Origin: Chloroflexota bacterium
Lineage (GTDB): Bacteria; Chloroflexota; Anaerolineae; Aggregatilineales; Phototrophicaceae
Direction of reading: 5' to 3'
Length of the DNA stretch: 42,556 nucleotides
Assembly: GCA_028873975.1 (NCBI GenBank)
Contig: JAPPMO010000112.1
Location: 16,258-58,813 of the forward strand
A program made the position numbers and the translations under genes. Positions 26,698 through 33,672 of the stretch are shown piece by piece; the stretch's first letter is position 1, and each line of letters begins with the position of its first letter. The notes beneath the pieces were generated by a model. It searched no databases. It was not told where the DNA came from and worked only from the letters and a program-made list of their open reading frames with translations.

Positions 26698-27663
26698 CTA
26701 GCCCCGCCAGAAGGCTTCGCTGAGGTATTTATAGGCATTGTCCGGGAAGAGCGTCGCCACTGTACCGGCTTCCCCGCGCTCGGCGAGACTCTCGGCAACG
26801 CGCAGCGCGCCGACCATTGCCGCCGCCGCGCTGATGCCCACCAGATAGCCCTCTTCCCGCGCCAGACGCAGGGCCATGGCGTGGGCGTCTTCCGTGCGCA
26901 CGGACAGCTTCTGATCGGCGAAGCGCGGATCGAAGATGCCCGGCTGAATAGCGGTCTCCATATGTTTGAGGCCTTCCAGACCATGGAAGGGCGAATCCGG
27001 CTCGACCGAGACGATTTGAATATCGGGATTGTGGTCCTTCAAGCGCCGGCCCGCGCCCATCAGGGTGCCGCTGGTGCCCAAGCCCGCCACAAAATGACTG
27101 AGGGCCCCGGCCGTCTGTCGCCAGACTTCGGCGCCGGTTCCATGATAGTGCGCTTGCCAATTCGCCGGATTATTGTATTGATCGGCATAGAAATAAGTAC
27201 CCGGCTCGCGCATTGCCAGCTCCCGCACGACGCGGATCGCGCCGTCGGAACCTTCCAGGGGATCGGTGAAAACCAGGTCGACATCGTAGGCGCGCAAGAT
27301 GGAGATACGCTCGCGGCTGACATTTTCCGGCAAGACGAGCTTGACGCGGTAGCCCTTGGCGGCGGCGATCATGGCGTAGGCGATGCCGGTGTTGCCGCTT
27401 GTGCTGTCGAGGATCGTCTTGCCCGGGACCAGGCGCCCGTCGGCTTCGGCGCTGCGGATGATCTCGTAAGCGGCGCGGTCCTTGACGCTGCCGCCGGGAT
27501 TCTGCCATTCGGCTTTGGCGAGAATCTTGACATTGGCGGGCAGATCCCGCGCCACGCGGCGGAAGTTCAAGAGTGGCGTATTGCCGATCTGCCGCTCGAT
27601 ATCGAGCGCAGTTTCTTCCACGTCGTCGATGGCCTCTATCGGGTAATTTGCTAGCAAAGTCAT
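26698..27663 (-). CDS. PLP-dependent cysteine synthase family protein
   Basis: Fold-type II PLP enzyme of 321 aa, like O-acetylserine sulfhydrylase (CysK/CysM) or cystathionine beta-synthase cores. IGNTPLLNF opens the domain. NPGGSVKDRAA carries the Schiff-base lysine, TSGNTG is the substrate-binding loop, and GLGTSGTLMGAGRRL is the phosphate-binding glycine loop. The end (FPDNAYKYLSEAF) matches cysteine synthases. Function is likely cysteine formation from O-acetyl- or O-phosphoserine, but the exact donor is not determined. The frame is open to a TTG at 27711; the ATG at 27663 fits the family N-terminus better. A perfect 12-bp inverted repeat lies upstream (27705-27783). Confidence 0.9.
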   Translation of the reverse strand: MTLLANYPIEAIDDVEETALDIERQIGNTPLLNFRRVARDLPANVKILAKAEWQNPGGSVKDRAAYEIIRSAEADGRLVPGKTILDSTSGNTGIAYAMIAAAKGYRVKLVLPENVSRERISILRAYDVDLVFTDPLEGSDGAIRVVRELAMREPGTYFYADQYNNPANWQAHYHGTGAEVWRQTAGALSHFVAGLGTSGTLMGAGRRLKDHNPDIQIVSVEPDSPFHGLEGLKHMETAIQPGIFDPRFADQKLSVRTEDAHAMALRLAREEGYLVGISAAAAMVGALRVAESLAERGEAGTVATLFPDNAYKYLSEAFWRG

Positions 27664-27704
27664 GCGTACACCGGTTTTTCTTTGCAGAAAGCGCCTTAAC
27701 AAAA

Positions 27705-27783
27705 AAGTCAACTTGCCAAAAAAACGCGCCGGACGGGCCTCCCAAGATCGGTGCCTTTAGCGCGCATTCCTGCAAGTTGACTT
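27705..27783. repeat. 12-bp perfect inverted repeat upstream of the cysteine synthase gene
   Basis: AAGTCAACTTGC (27705-27716) and GCAAGTTGACTT (27772-27783) are exact reverse complements enclosing 55 bp that contain partly complementary ACGCGC/GCGCGC tracts. The structure begins 42 nt before the chosen start codon, so it could be a regulatory hairpin in the leader or the shell of a small inserted element. The stretch from 27784 to about 27930 shows only imperfect CAACAACAGCAGCAACAAG-type pairing and no gene. Confidence 0.45.
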
Positions 27784-27943
27784 GTGTTTTCAGTCTCTTT
27801 TGCTGTTCGCTGTTGCTAAAGTCACCTCGTTTGACAACAACAGCAGCAACAAGTCAGGTGTTTCATCCGGGTCTCCACTTTCCGCAACCACTGAGCAGAG
27901 CATAACGACTAATGTCGGGTCTGTCAACCGCTCGATATACTAT

Positions 27944-28053
27944 CAGGGCAATTGCATCAAATTTTTTTCAACACTGCCGCCGAGCGGCTGTGGTTAATAT
28001 TCAGTTTAGATTTCCACAATTTCAGCCGCTATCATTTTGATGCGATTGCCCTG
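27944..28053. mobile_element. MITE-like element, family 1, copy C (short internal-deletion form)
   Basis: The terminal inverted repeats CAGGGCAATTGCATCAAA and TTTTGATGCGATTGCCCTG are nearly perfect, but the element is only 110 bp. It lacks most of the inner CACAGAG arms present in copy B while keeping the shared right-hand segment GGTTAATATTCAGTTTAGAT. Flanks GATATACTAT (27934-27943) and GATACACTAC (28054-28063) match at 8 of 10 positions, a decayed target duplication. It lies between the cysteine synthase gene and the dioxygenase gene. Confidence 0.7.
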
Positions 28054-28166
28054 GATACACTACCCGCGAGTTTGCGTCTTGAGCCGATGAGTGATAAGTT
28101 CGTATTCTATAGCATGGCCCGGCGGTCGCGCCGACGAGCGAAGAAACTGGGCAGGAGCGGACTCAA

Positions 28167-29030
28167 ATGAACGACTTGGAATTGCAGCAGTATCTTTTTG
28201 ACGTGCAGGGATTTTTGGTCATTCAAGACGCCTTGAGCGCGGAAGAAGTAGCTGTTCTGAACCGATTGATTGATGAGCAAAACTTGCCGCCGCCGGAGGT
28301 ATCGCCTCGCTTTGGCAGCGCGCCGACCTTGGGATCGTCACTCTTGGCAGCTGAGGACGTGCCGGAAAGCAAGATGAACCGAGATCGGGCAACGCCGGTG
28401 GGCTCGGGGTTTCTCGACTGGGGGCGGCCCTTCTGCGACCTGCTGGATCATCCGGCGATCATGCCCGTGCTGCGCTTTCGCTTGGGCGATGCCTTTCGGC
28501 TGGATCGCCTCTATGGCATGTATATGCGCAAAGGCATGAGCTATGGCGTGCTGCATGCCGATTATGGCGCGACATCGAAACAATCGGGGGTGGAGCCGGG
28601 CGAATACTACGCCTTCCGCAGCAACCAGATTTACGACGGGTTCATCGTGGTGGCTTGGGCGCTTTCCGACGCCGGCGAGGAGCTGGGCGGTTTCTGCTGT
28701 ATTCCCGGCAGCCACAAGAGCAATTATCGACTGCCGCGGCAAATTGACGAGAACTTCGAGCAATCGCCATACGTCGTTATCCCCGAAATGCCGGCTGGGT
28801 CGGTAGTGCTTTTCACTGAGGCATTAACCCACGGTACGGCCAGCTGGCGCGGCGAGCATGAACGCCGGACTGTCTTGTACAAGTATTGCGTGTCGCATCT
28901 GGCTTGGACTTCAAAACGGGTCGAGATGCCCAGCGCTGTCGAATTGACGCCGCGGCAGCAAATTCTCTTCCGCGAACCGGAGGATCCGCTGCGTCACTTC
29001 CCGTCACTCTTTGAAGAGGCTGTAGTTTGA
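28167..29030 (+). CDS. Phytanoyl-CoA dioxygenase (PhyH) family protein
   Basis: Fe(II)/2-oxoglutarate-dependent oxygenase of the PhyH family, 287 aa. The facial triad is visible: LHADYG gives His130 and Asp132, and the distal THGTASWRGEHERR gives His222 followed by the arginine that holds 2-oxoglutarate. The family segment GGFCCIPGSHKSNY (174-187) is also clear. Family members hydroxylate very different small molecules (acyl-CoAs, amino-acid derivatives, osmolytes), and the substrate here is unknown. No strong ribosome-binding site other than GGAGCGGA is seen before the ATG. A metallophosphatase gene follows 34 bp later on the same strand. Confidence 0.9.
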   Translation: MNDLELQQYLFDVQGFLVIQDALSAEEVAVLNRLIDEQNLPPPEVSPRFGSAPTLGSSLLAAEDVPESKMNRDRATPVGSGFLDWGRPFCDLLDHPAIMPVLRFRLGDAFRLDRLYGMYMRKGMSYGVLHADYGATSKQSGVEPGEYYAFRSNQIYDGFIVVAWALSDAGEELGGFCCIPGSHKSNYRLPRQIDENFEQSPYVVIPEMPAGSVVLFTEALTHGTASWRGEHERRTVLYKYCVSHLAWTSKRVEMPSAVELTPRQQILFREPEDPLRHFPSLFEEAVV

Positions 29031-29064
29031 GACCGCGTCACCATTTGCGAGGAAGGGGCGACTC

Positions 29065-29835
29065 ATGAGAATGGCGGTTTTCGCGGATATTCATGGCAAT
29101 CTGCCGGCCTTTGAAGCGGCGCTTGCCGACATTGAGGGCTGCGGCGACTTTGATCAGATCTGGTGCCTGGGCGATCTGGCGCTGTTGGGCGGGCAGCCGC
29201 ATGAATGCGTCCGGCGGCTGAGCGAACTTCGGGAAAACCTCGGCGATGACAAACTTCGAGTCATCGGCGGCAATACCGATCGCTATCTGGTGACCGGCGA
29301 GCGCATCAAGCTGGCGCCGCCGGGTGACGAGGCGCATTTTCCCGCCTGGCGAGATAACCTGCTGAGCATGAACAGCATCTACGGCTGGAATGCGGCGCGT
29401 TTGACCTGGGAAGACTATGACTTGCTGCGGCAAACCCTCGGGCTGGAATTGCGGCTGAAGGTCGAGGGCTACGGTCAGGTAATCGGCTTCCACGCTATCC
29501 CCGGTCATGACGAGCCTACCGCTTTGCGTCCCGACAGCCCCGAAGAAGAAGCGGCTGACGCTTTGCTCGATCGCGCCGGACGACTGGCGCTTTGCGGGCA
29601 TACGCACCTGGCGATGGACCGACAGATCGGCGCCTGGCGCGTCATCAATCCCGGCAGCGTCGGCTTGTCCTTCGGGGTTCCGGGCCTCGCGGAATGGGCG
29701 CTGCTGGAGTGGACGAAGGGCGAGTTGACGGTCGATCTTCGACGCGTGTCTTACGATGTGGAGGGGACGCTGCGGGCTTGGGGGGCTTTGGGCTATCCGG
29801 AGATCGACTGGATCCGCTCGCGCTTGACCGCTTGA
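29065..29835 (+). CDS. Metallophosphoesterase, YfcE/MJ0936-like
   Basis: Calcineurin-like metallophosphatase of 256 aa. Metal-binding blocks occur in family order: VFADIHGN (Asp and His), WCLGDLALLGG (Asp), VIGGNTDRY (Asn), GFHAIPGHDE (His) and CGHTHLA (two His), then the INPGSVGL tail. This composition is like small bacterial phosphodiesterases and diadenosine-tetraphosphatase-like enzymes; the substrate is undetermined. The ATG at 29065 is preferred over a second ATG two codons later because GAGGAAGGGG lies just upstream. It is likely co-transcribed with the PhyH-family gene. Confidence 0.9.
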   Translation: MRMAVFADIHGNLPAFEAALADIEGCGDFDQIWCLGDLALLGGQPHECVRRLSELRENLGDDKLRVIGGNTDRYLVTGERIKLAPPGDEAHFPAWRDNLLSMNSIYGWNAARLTWEDYDLLRQTLGLELRLKVEGYGQVIGFHAIPGHDEPTALRPDSPEEEAADALLDRAGRLALCGHTHLAMDRQIGAWRVINPGSVGLSFGVPGLAEWALLEWTKGELTVDLRRVSYDVEGTLRAWGALGYPEIDWIRSRLTA

Positions 29836-29855
29836 CCGATTGAGGGCAATTTAAG

Positions 29856-29956
29856 CACAAAGACACGAAGGGTCGCGTAGACACAGACCGCTTGTCGTCC
29901 CCAGGGTTCCGACATGATTGTCGGCGATTTTTCTTCGTGTTCTTCGTGTCTTTGTG
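29856..29956. repeat. Inverted repeat with nested 19-nt motif and inner hairpin
   Basis: CACAAAGACACGAAG (29856-29870) is the exact reverse complement of CTTCGTGTCTTTGTG (29942-29956), a perfect 15-bp stem. Directly after the left arm comes the 19-nt motif with one change, GGTCGCGTAGACACAGACC (29871-29889). A second perfect hairpin, CCGACA TGAT TGTCGG, is at 29909-29924. The element lies between two convergent genes and could form a bidirectional structure in both transcripts. Confidence 0.6.
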
Positions 29957-29969
29957 GTGAATCCATGTT

Positions 29970-31205
29970 TCACGAATCGGGCAAATCGACATGAATCGCG
30001 GGCCGCCGCGCCCAGAAACCCAGGGCAAAGGTCATGATCCCAATCGCTACCGCCAGCAAACAGAGGATCCAAATCTGTGTCAGCGGCGCGGTCATGGCGA
30101 GTATTCTCGCGCGTTCCAGCGCAAAACTGTCGCGCAGGTAGATTTCCACCACGCCGCGACAACCTTGAACGATCGTCGACAAGCCAGCGCCAAAGGCGAT
30201 CAGCCAGAGGGGCGCGTAACCTGTGACGCGGCTGTTGCCGCCGCGTAATTCAGCGGCGACGCTGTTGAGATAGGCGCAAAGGATAGCCAGCAGCGCCCAG
30301 CTCATTATCCAGACTTGAGCTTCGGAGAGGGCTGTGCTTTGCATAGCGCTGTTTAGGCTGGCATGCAGACTCATCGCGCCCAGGAATCCGCCGGCAACCA
30401 GCCAGAATAGCGCCGCGACGGCGATCCACTGCGGCGCCAGCGACCTGTCCGCATTACGCGTGCTCAGCGCGCGGCAGGCGTGACCCGCCTGGATTGTATA
30501 ACAGAGGACAATCAGGGGCGCCGCGCTGATGCCGATCACAGGCGGCAGGCCCAGCGGAGCGATGCTGATCAAGCTGCCCCCTAAAAAAATCAAGGCTGCT
30601 ACGATCTTGACGCCATCCTGCGCCCATTCCCGCGTCACGGTACTGAAACGGGTCATCAGCCAGAAAGCCACGCTCAGCGCGGCGACGGCATAGGCGACAT
30701 GCCATTGATAGAGATCCAGGACCTTGTCCCAGGGCGAGCTCGCGAAGGGCTTTGCCAGGGAACTCGCGCAGACCAGCAGCAGGCCCGCCTGCCAGACGCG
30801 TGTAAAAACCGAAACCTCTTTGCCGGAGCGGGTCAATGCGAGCAGCGCCAGCAATCCCATGGCTGTTAGGGCGTCTAGGAGGCTGCCCCGGAGAAAGGGG
30901 CTGGCAATCAGGGCGACGATGATCAAGGCGATCCAGGCGCGCAGAAAAACTTGCGTCATCCGCTCTGACAAGGACTCAGACGCCATGGTAATGCCAGCCC
31001 CGACCAGCCCCGTCAGTATCAGCAGCGACAGGCAGCGAGCGCTAAAGCCTTTGACCGTTTCTGCGTCGAAATGAAGCGCCAGAGGATTCTCTGGAAGCTG
31101 AAACAGCGCGCCCAGCAGGAAACCGGCACTGTACAGGATCAGCAATAGAACGATCAGGCTCAAGAACTGATATTGGATCTTGCCGCGAGGGGACAGTCTG
31201 ATCAT
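29970..31205 (-). CDS. Polytopic membrane protein of unknown function
   Basis: Integral membrane protein of 411 aa with about eleven or twelve hydrophobic spans from residue 14 to the end (for example SLIVLLLILYSAGFLLGALF, LLILTGLVGAGITMA, IWILCLLAVAIGIMTFALGFW). A few His residues lie in or near spans (YQWHVAYA, AGHACRAL, MSLHASL). The overall span layout faintly recalls heme-copper-oxidase-like or NnrS-like proteins, but I cannot identify the conserved ligand set, so no function is assigned. It starts 5 nt after the stop of the upstream membrane glycosyltransferase-like gene on the same strand, which implies an operon. No ribosome-binding site is obvious, so coupling to that gene is likely. 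Confidence 0.75.
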   Translation of the reverse strand: MIRLSPRGKIQYQFLSLIVLLLILYSAGFLLGALFQLPENPLALHFDAETVKGFSARCLSLLILTGLVGAGITMASESLSERMTQVFLRAWIALIIVALIASPFLRGSLLDALTAMGLLALLALTRSGKEVSVFTRVWQAGLLLVCASSLAKPFASSPWDKVLDLYQWHVAYAVAALSVAFWLMTRFSTVTREWAQDGVKIVAALIFLGGSLISIAPLGLPPVIGISAAPLIVLCYTIQAGHACRALSTRNADRSLAPQWIAVAALFWLVAGGFLGAMSLHASLNSAMQSTALSEAQVWIMSWALLAILCAYLNSVAAELRGGNSRVTGYAPLWLIAFGAGLSTIVQGCRGVVEIYLRDSFALERARILAMTAPLTQIWILCLLAVAIGIMTFALGFWARRPAIHVDLPDS

Positions 31206-31210
31206 GCGAT

Positions 31211-32629
31211 TTATGTCGGGCTTCGATAGACCTGCGCCGGTCCGTGATCGAAAACACCGTCAACGGTAAAGCGCAACTGATAGTCCCTTTGGACGATCGC
31301 CAGCAATTGCGTGATGCCCGGCTCGCCAGCGGGGAGCATATCGGGAAAGACCACAACCCAGGTCGGCGGTTGCGTTTCCCATTCGTCGATCAAAGCCGGC
31401 AGAACAAAATCGGGCCGGAAGTACCAGCGCCAGCCCTTGATCCATGTGCCGGGCGGCAGAAGACCGCTACGGGCATGTAATTGAGGCGTGCTGTCGGTTT
31501 CGGGCAAGACGAAGAGCGTGTCCTCCGCTTCGCTGGCGCGGAGTAGTTGGGCGACCGCCTCGTCGAACTCGTCATAACCCAAAGTCGCGCCGGGTCCCAG
31601 GGCGGTCGGGATGTAAGTAACCGCGCCGGTCCAGAGCCAGCCGATGCCGACGCCCAGCGCCAGCCCGGCCAGGACCGTTTGCGAAAGCTGCCACCGACGC
31701 GGATCTGTAATCTGGGGAAAGGTCCATGCCAAAACCAGGCCCGACATCACCGCGGCGAAGGGCAGCTGCCCCATGCCGTGGATCTCGCCGAAGCGCGGAT
31801 AGAGCACCGTCAGCGCCGCCAGCCATACCAGCAGGAGCAGAAGCAGTCGCCGCTTGCCCCGCCGCAGCGCAAGCAAGGCGAAGGGAAAGACGAGCAAATT
31901 GCCCAGCAGCAGTTTGCGAAATAGATCGCCATCGAGCGGCACGCCATCCATAAAGCCATGCAGGTTAAACGTCCAGTTCCAGAAGATGTAGCTGTCCCAC
32001 AAGCCGCCCGCCGCCAGCGCCAGCCATTGCAGCCCGGGCAATGCCAGCGCCGCCAGCGCGTAAACGAGGGCGGACCTGCGGCCTTCGGTGAATATCAACC
32101 AGAGGCCGACGAGAGCGACCGCCAGCCAGGCATGTTGCTTGAAGAGCGTCGCAGCGCCCATCAGGACGCCCGTCAACGCGATCCGCTTGAGCGTCGGGCA
32201 CCCCTCTGCCTGATAATAAACGATCAAGGCAAGCAGAAGGCAGAGCGCCAGCAAGGTGTCGAAATAGAGCATGATATTGCCGTAGACGGGCTCCCACCAA
32301 ACCCAGTACAGGGCGGCCAGGGCGCCGGCGGAAGGCTTGCCGCCCAGCACTGTCGCCAGGCGATAGATCAAGAGGGTCAGCGCGACAACCAGGACGGTAT
32401 TGAGGACTTTGATCAGCAGCGCCGGATCCATGGGCAGCAAGGCTTGCGCGGCGGCGCCCAGCAGGGAACTGCCTGGGGCGTGCTGCTCCCAGATGTCGGC
32501 GAAGAGCGTCTTGCCCCGATTCATCATCCAGGGGATGGCCAACTGGCCCGAATGCGCCGCCGGCGACAGCCAGAACAGGTGGGTCAGTACTTGAAACAGA
32601 ATTAGGCTAAAGAGCAAGCGGCGCGCCAC
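31211..32629 (-). CDS. GT39-like membrane glycosyltransferase (GT-C fold)
   Basis: Polytopic membrane protein, 472 aa from the preferred start. The first extracytoplasmic loop reads RGKTLFADIWEQHAPGSSLLG, the Asp-containing loop of dolichol/undecaprenyl-phosphate-sugar-dependent transferases. Roughly nine or ten further spans follow, and a soluble end of about 120 residues contains LFVLPETDSTPQLHARSGLLPPGTW. The frame is open upstream to 32872, but that part translates a MITE-like repeat. GTG 32629 is chosen because GGAG stands 6 nt before it and the first span (LLFSLILFQVLTHLFWL) follows at once. The sugar donor and acceptor are unknown. It is co-transcribed with the polytopic protein downstream. 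Confidence 0.82.
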   Translation of the reverse strand: MARRLLFSLILFQVLTHLFWLSPAAHSGQLAIPWMMNRGKTLFADIWEQHAPGSSLLGAAAQALLPMDPALLIKVLNTVLVVALTLLIYRLATVLGGKPSAGALAALYWVWWEPVYGNIMLYFDTLLALCLLLALIVYYQAEGCPTLKRIALTGVLMGAATLFKQHAWLAVALVGLWLIFTEGRRSALVYALAALALPGLQWLALAAGGLWDSYIFWNWTFNLHGFMDGVPLDGDLFRKLLLGNLLVFPFALLALRRGKRRLLLLLLVWLAALTVLYPRFGEIHGMGQLPFAAVMSGLVLAWTFPQITDPRRWQLSQTVLAGLALGVGIGWLWTGAVTYIPTALGPGATLGYDEFDEAVAQLLRASEAEDTLFVLPETDSTPQLHARSGLLPPGTWIKGWRWYFRPDFVLPALIDEWETQPPTWVVVFPDMLPAGEPGITQLLAIVQRDYQLRFTVDGVFDHGPAQVYRSPT

Positions 32630-32728
32630 GACGAACTCCAGAATAGCGGCGGGAACTGCCCCACATCCTAGCAGACGGGCGGGAAATCTGTCTATGCGCG
32701 CTGTCCAGCGGCGCGCCCGGCATCCTTG

Positions 32729-32972
32729 CAGGGCAACCGCACCAGATTTTTTCAACACAGAGCGCGCAGAGCGCACAGAGTTCGTTGGTGTTCGGACGGC
32801 ATTTCTTCTAAAATCCGAGACTAAGCATAAGAAAGAGTTATAAGCGAAACGTGATTTTTCACTCGGAAACACAGTTGAAAGTTTTTCTCTGTGCCCTCTG
32901 CATTCTCTGTAGTTAATATCCAGTTTAGATTCCCTCCATTCCAGCCGCGATCATTTTGAAGTGATTGCTCTG
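32729..32972. mobile_element. MITE-like palindromic element, family 1, copy E
   Basis: A 244-bp copy closely similar to copy B along its length: shared GTTGGTGTTC, GGCATTTCTTCTA, AAGCATAAGAAAGAGT and GTGATTTTT blocks, and the same CTCTGTGCCCTCTG arm. The ends are diverged (CAGGGCAACCGCACCAGA and TTTTGAAGTGATTGCTCTG). Flanks GGCATCCTTG and AGCGCCCCTG match at 6 of 10 positions, consistent with an old insertion. It separates the GT39-like gene from the divergently oriented TPR gene. The remaining parts of 32630-33030 hold only the putative promoter of the latter. Confidence 0.7.
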
Positions 32973-32992
32973 AGCGCCCCTGCCGCGCGGCT

Positions 32993-33020
32993 TTTACAGT
33001 CGCGGGATTTGCGCTAAAGT
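32993..33020 (+). promoter_or_regulatory. Candidate promoter giving a near-leaderless TPR transcript
   Basis: TTTACA (32993-32998), a 16-bp spacer and TAAAGT (33015-33020) precede the ATG at 33031 by only 10 nt. Transcription would then start almost at the start codon. The hexamers are imperfect, so support is modest. Confidence 0.35.
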
Positions 33021-33030
33021 ATGTGAGAGT

Positions 33031-33672
33031 ATGGCATCGGGAAGCGATTCCGTGAGCGCGTACGAGGACAGCTATTTCGCGCATGGTCTGCGCTTGATGG
33101 ACGCGGGTGACTACGAGGGCGCGGTCGCCATGTTCGACAATGCGCTCAAGCTGGGTTTAGGCGACCTCGCCGCAATCCGCGTCTGTCGCGGCGAGGCGCT
33201 GGCCTATCTGGGCAAATGGGGGGCGGCGGAAGACAGCGTCAACGAGGCGCTGGGGCTGCAGCCCTACCTGGCGGCGGCTTACAACGCGCGCGGCAATATC
33301 TATCGTTTCCAGGGCTTGTTTGACAAGGCTCTCAACGATTACACCATGGCGATTCACATTGAGCCGGATTATGACGAAGCCTTCTTTAATCGTGCGCTGG
33401 CCTATGAGGCGCGGCGCCGCTATGCCGAAGCCGAAGCCGATCTCACGCAGGCTTTGCGCATCAACCCGAAGCTGGGGCAAGCATACGAGGCGCGCGGGCG
33501 GGCGCGGGCCAAGCAATTCAAGTATGACCTGGCAGTCGCGGATATCAGCGCCTACTTGAAGAGCGGCGCGGCGCGCGAATTCGACAATCACAGCGAGATG
33601 CAGGGCTACTTGATCGTTCTGCAGGTTCAGCGGATCTTGTGGCGGTTGCTTTCCTTGTGGCGGCGGGCTTAG
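33031..33672 (+). CDS. TPR-repeat protein
   Basis: Soluble 213-aa protein made of about four tetratricopeptide repeats. Consecutive 34-residue units start near DSYFAHGLRLMDAGDYEGAV, AIRVCRGEALAYLGKWGAAE, AAAYNARGNIYRFQGLFDKA and AFFNRALAYEARRRYAEAEA, each with the Gly/Ala/Ala/Pro spacing of TPRs. There is no signal peptide. The final 35 residues (MQGYLIVLQVQRILWRLLSLWRRA) are hydrophobic and basic and could be an amphipathic membrane-contact helix. The role is protein-protein interaction; the partner is unknown. Its stop overlaps the convergent DUF262 gene stop by 4 nt. No clear ribosome-binding site is present, in line with a leaderless start. Confidence 0.85.
   Translation: MASGSDSVSAYEDSYFAHGLRLMDAGDYEGAVAMFDNALKLGLGDLAAIRVCRGEALAYLGKWGAAEDSVNEALGLQPYLAAAYNARGNIYRFQGLFDKALNDYTMAIHIEPDYDEAFFNRALAYEARRRYAEAEADLTQALRINPKLGQAYEARGRARAKQFKYDLAVADISAYLKSGAAREFDNHSEMQGYLIVLQVQRILWRLLSLWRRA

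Noticed and set aside
29970..31205. Heme-copper oxidase or NnrS identity for the twelve-span protein
   Set aside because: A few His residues lie in spans, but I cannot place the conserved six-His ligand pattern or other signatures, so the protein is left as unknown.
32630..32872. N-terminal extension of the GT39-like protein
   Set aside because: The extra 81 codons translate MITE copy E and its flank and have no membrane-protein character. The GTG at 32629 has a ribosome-binding site and starts just before the first span.
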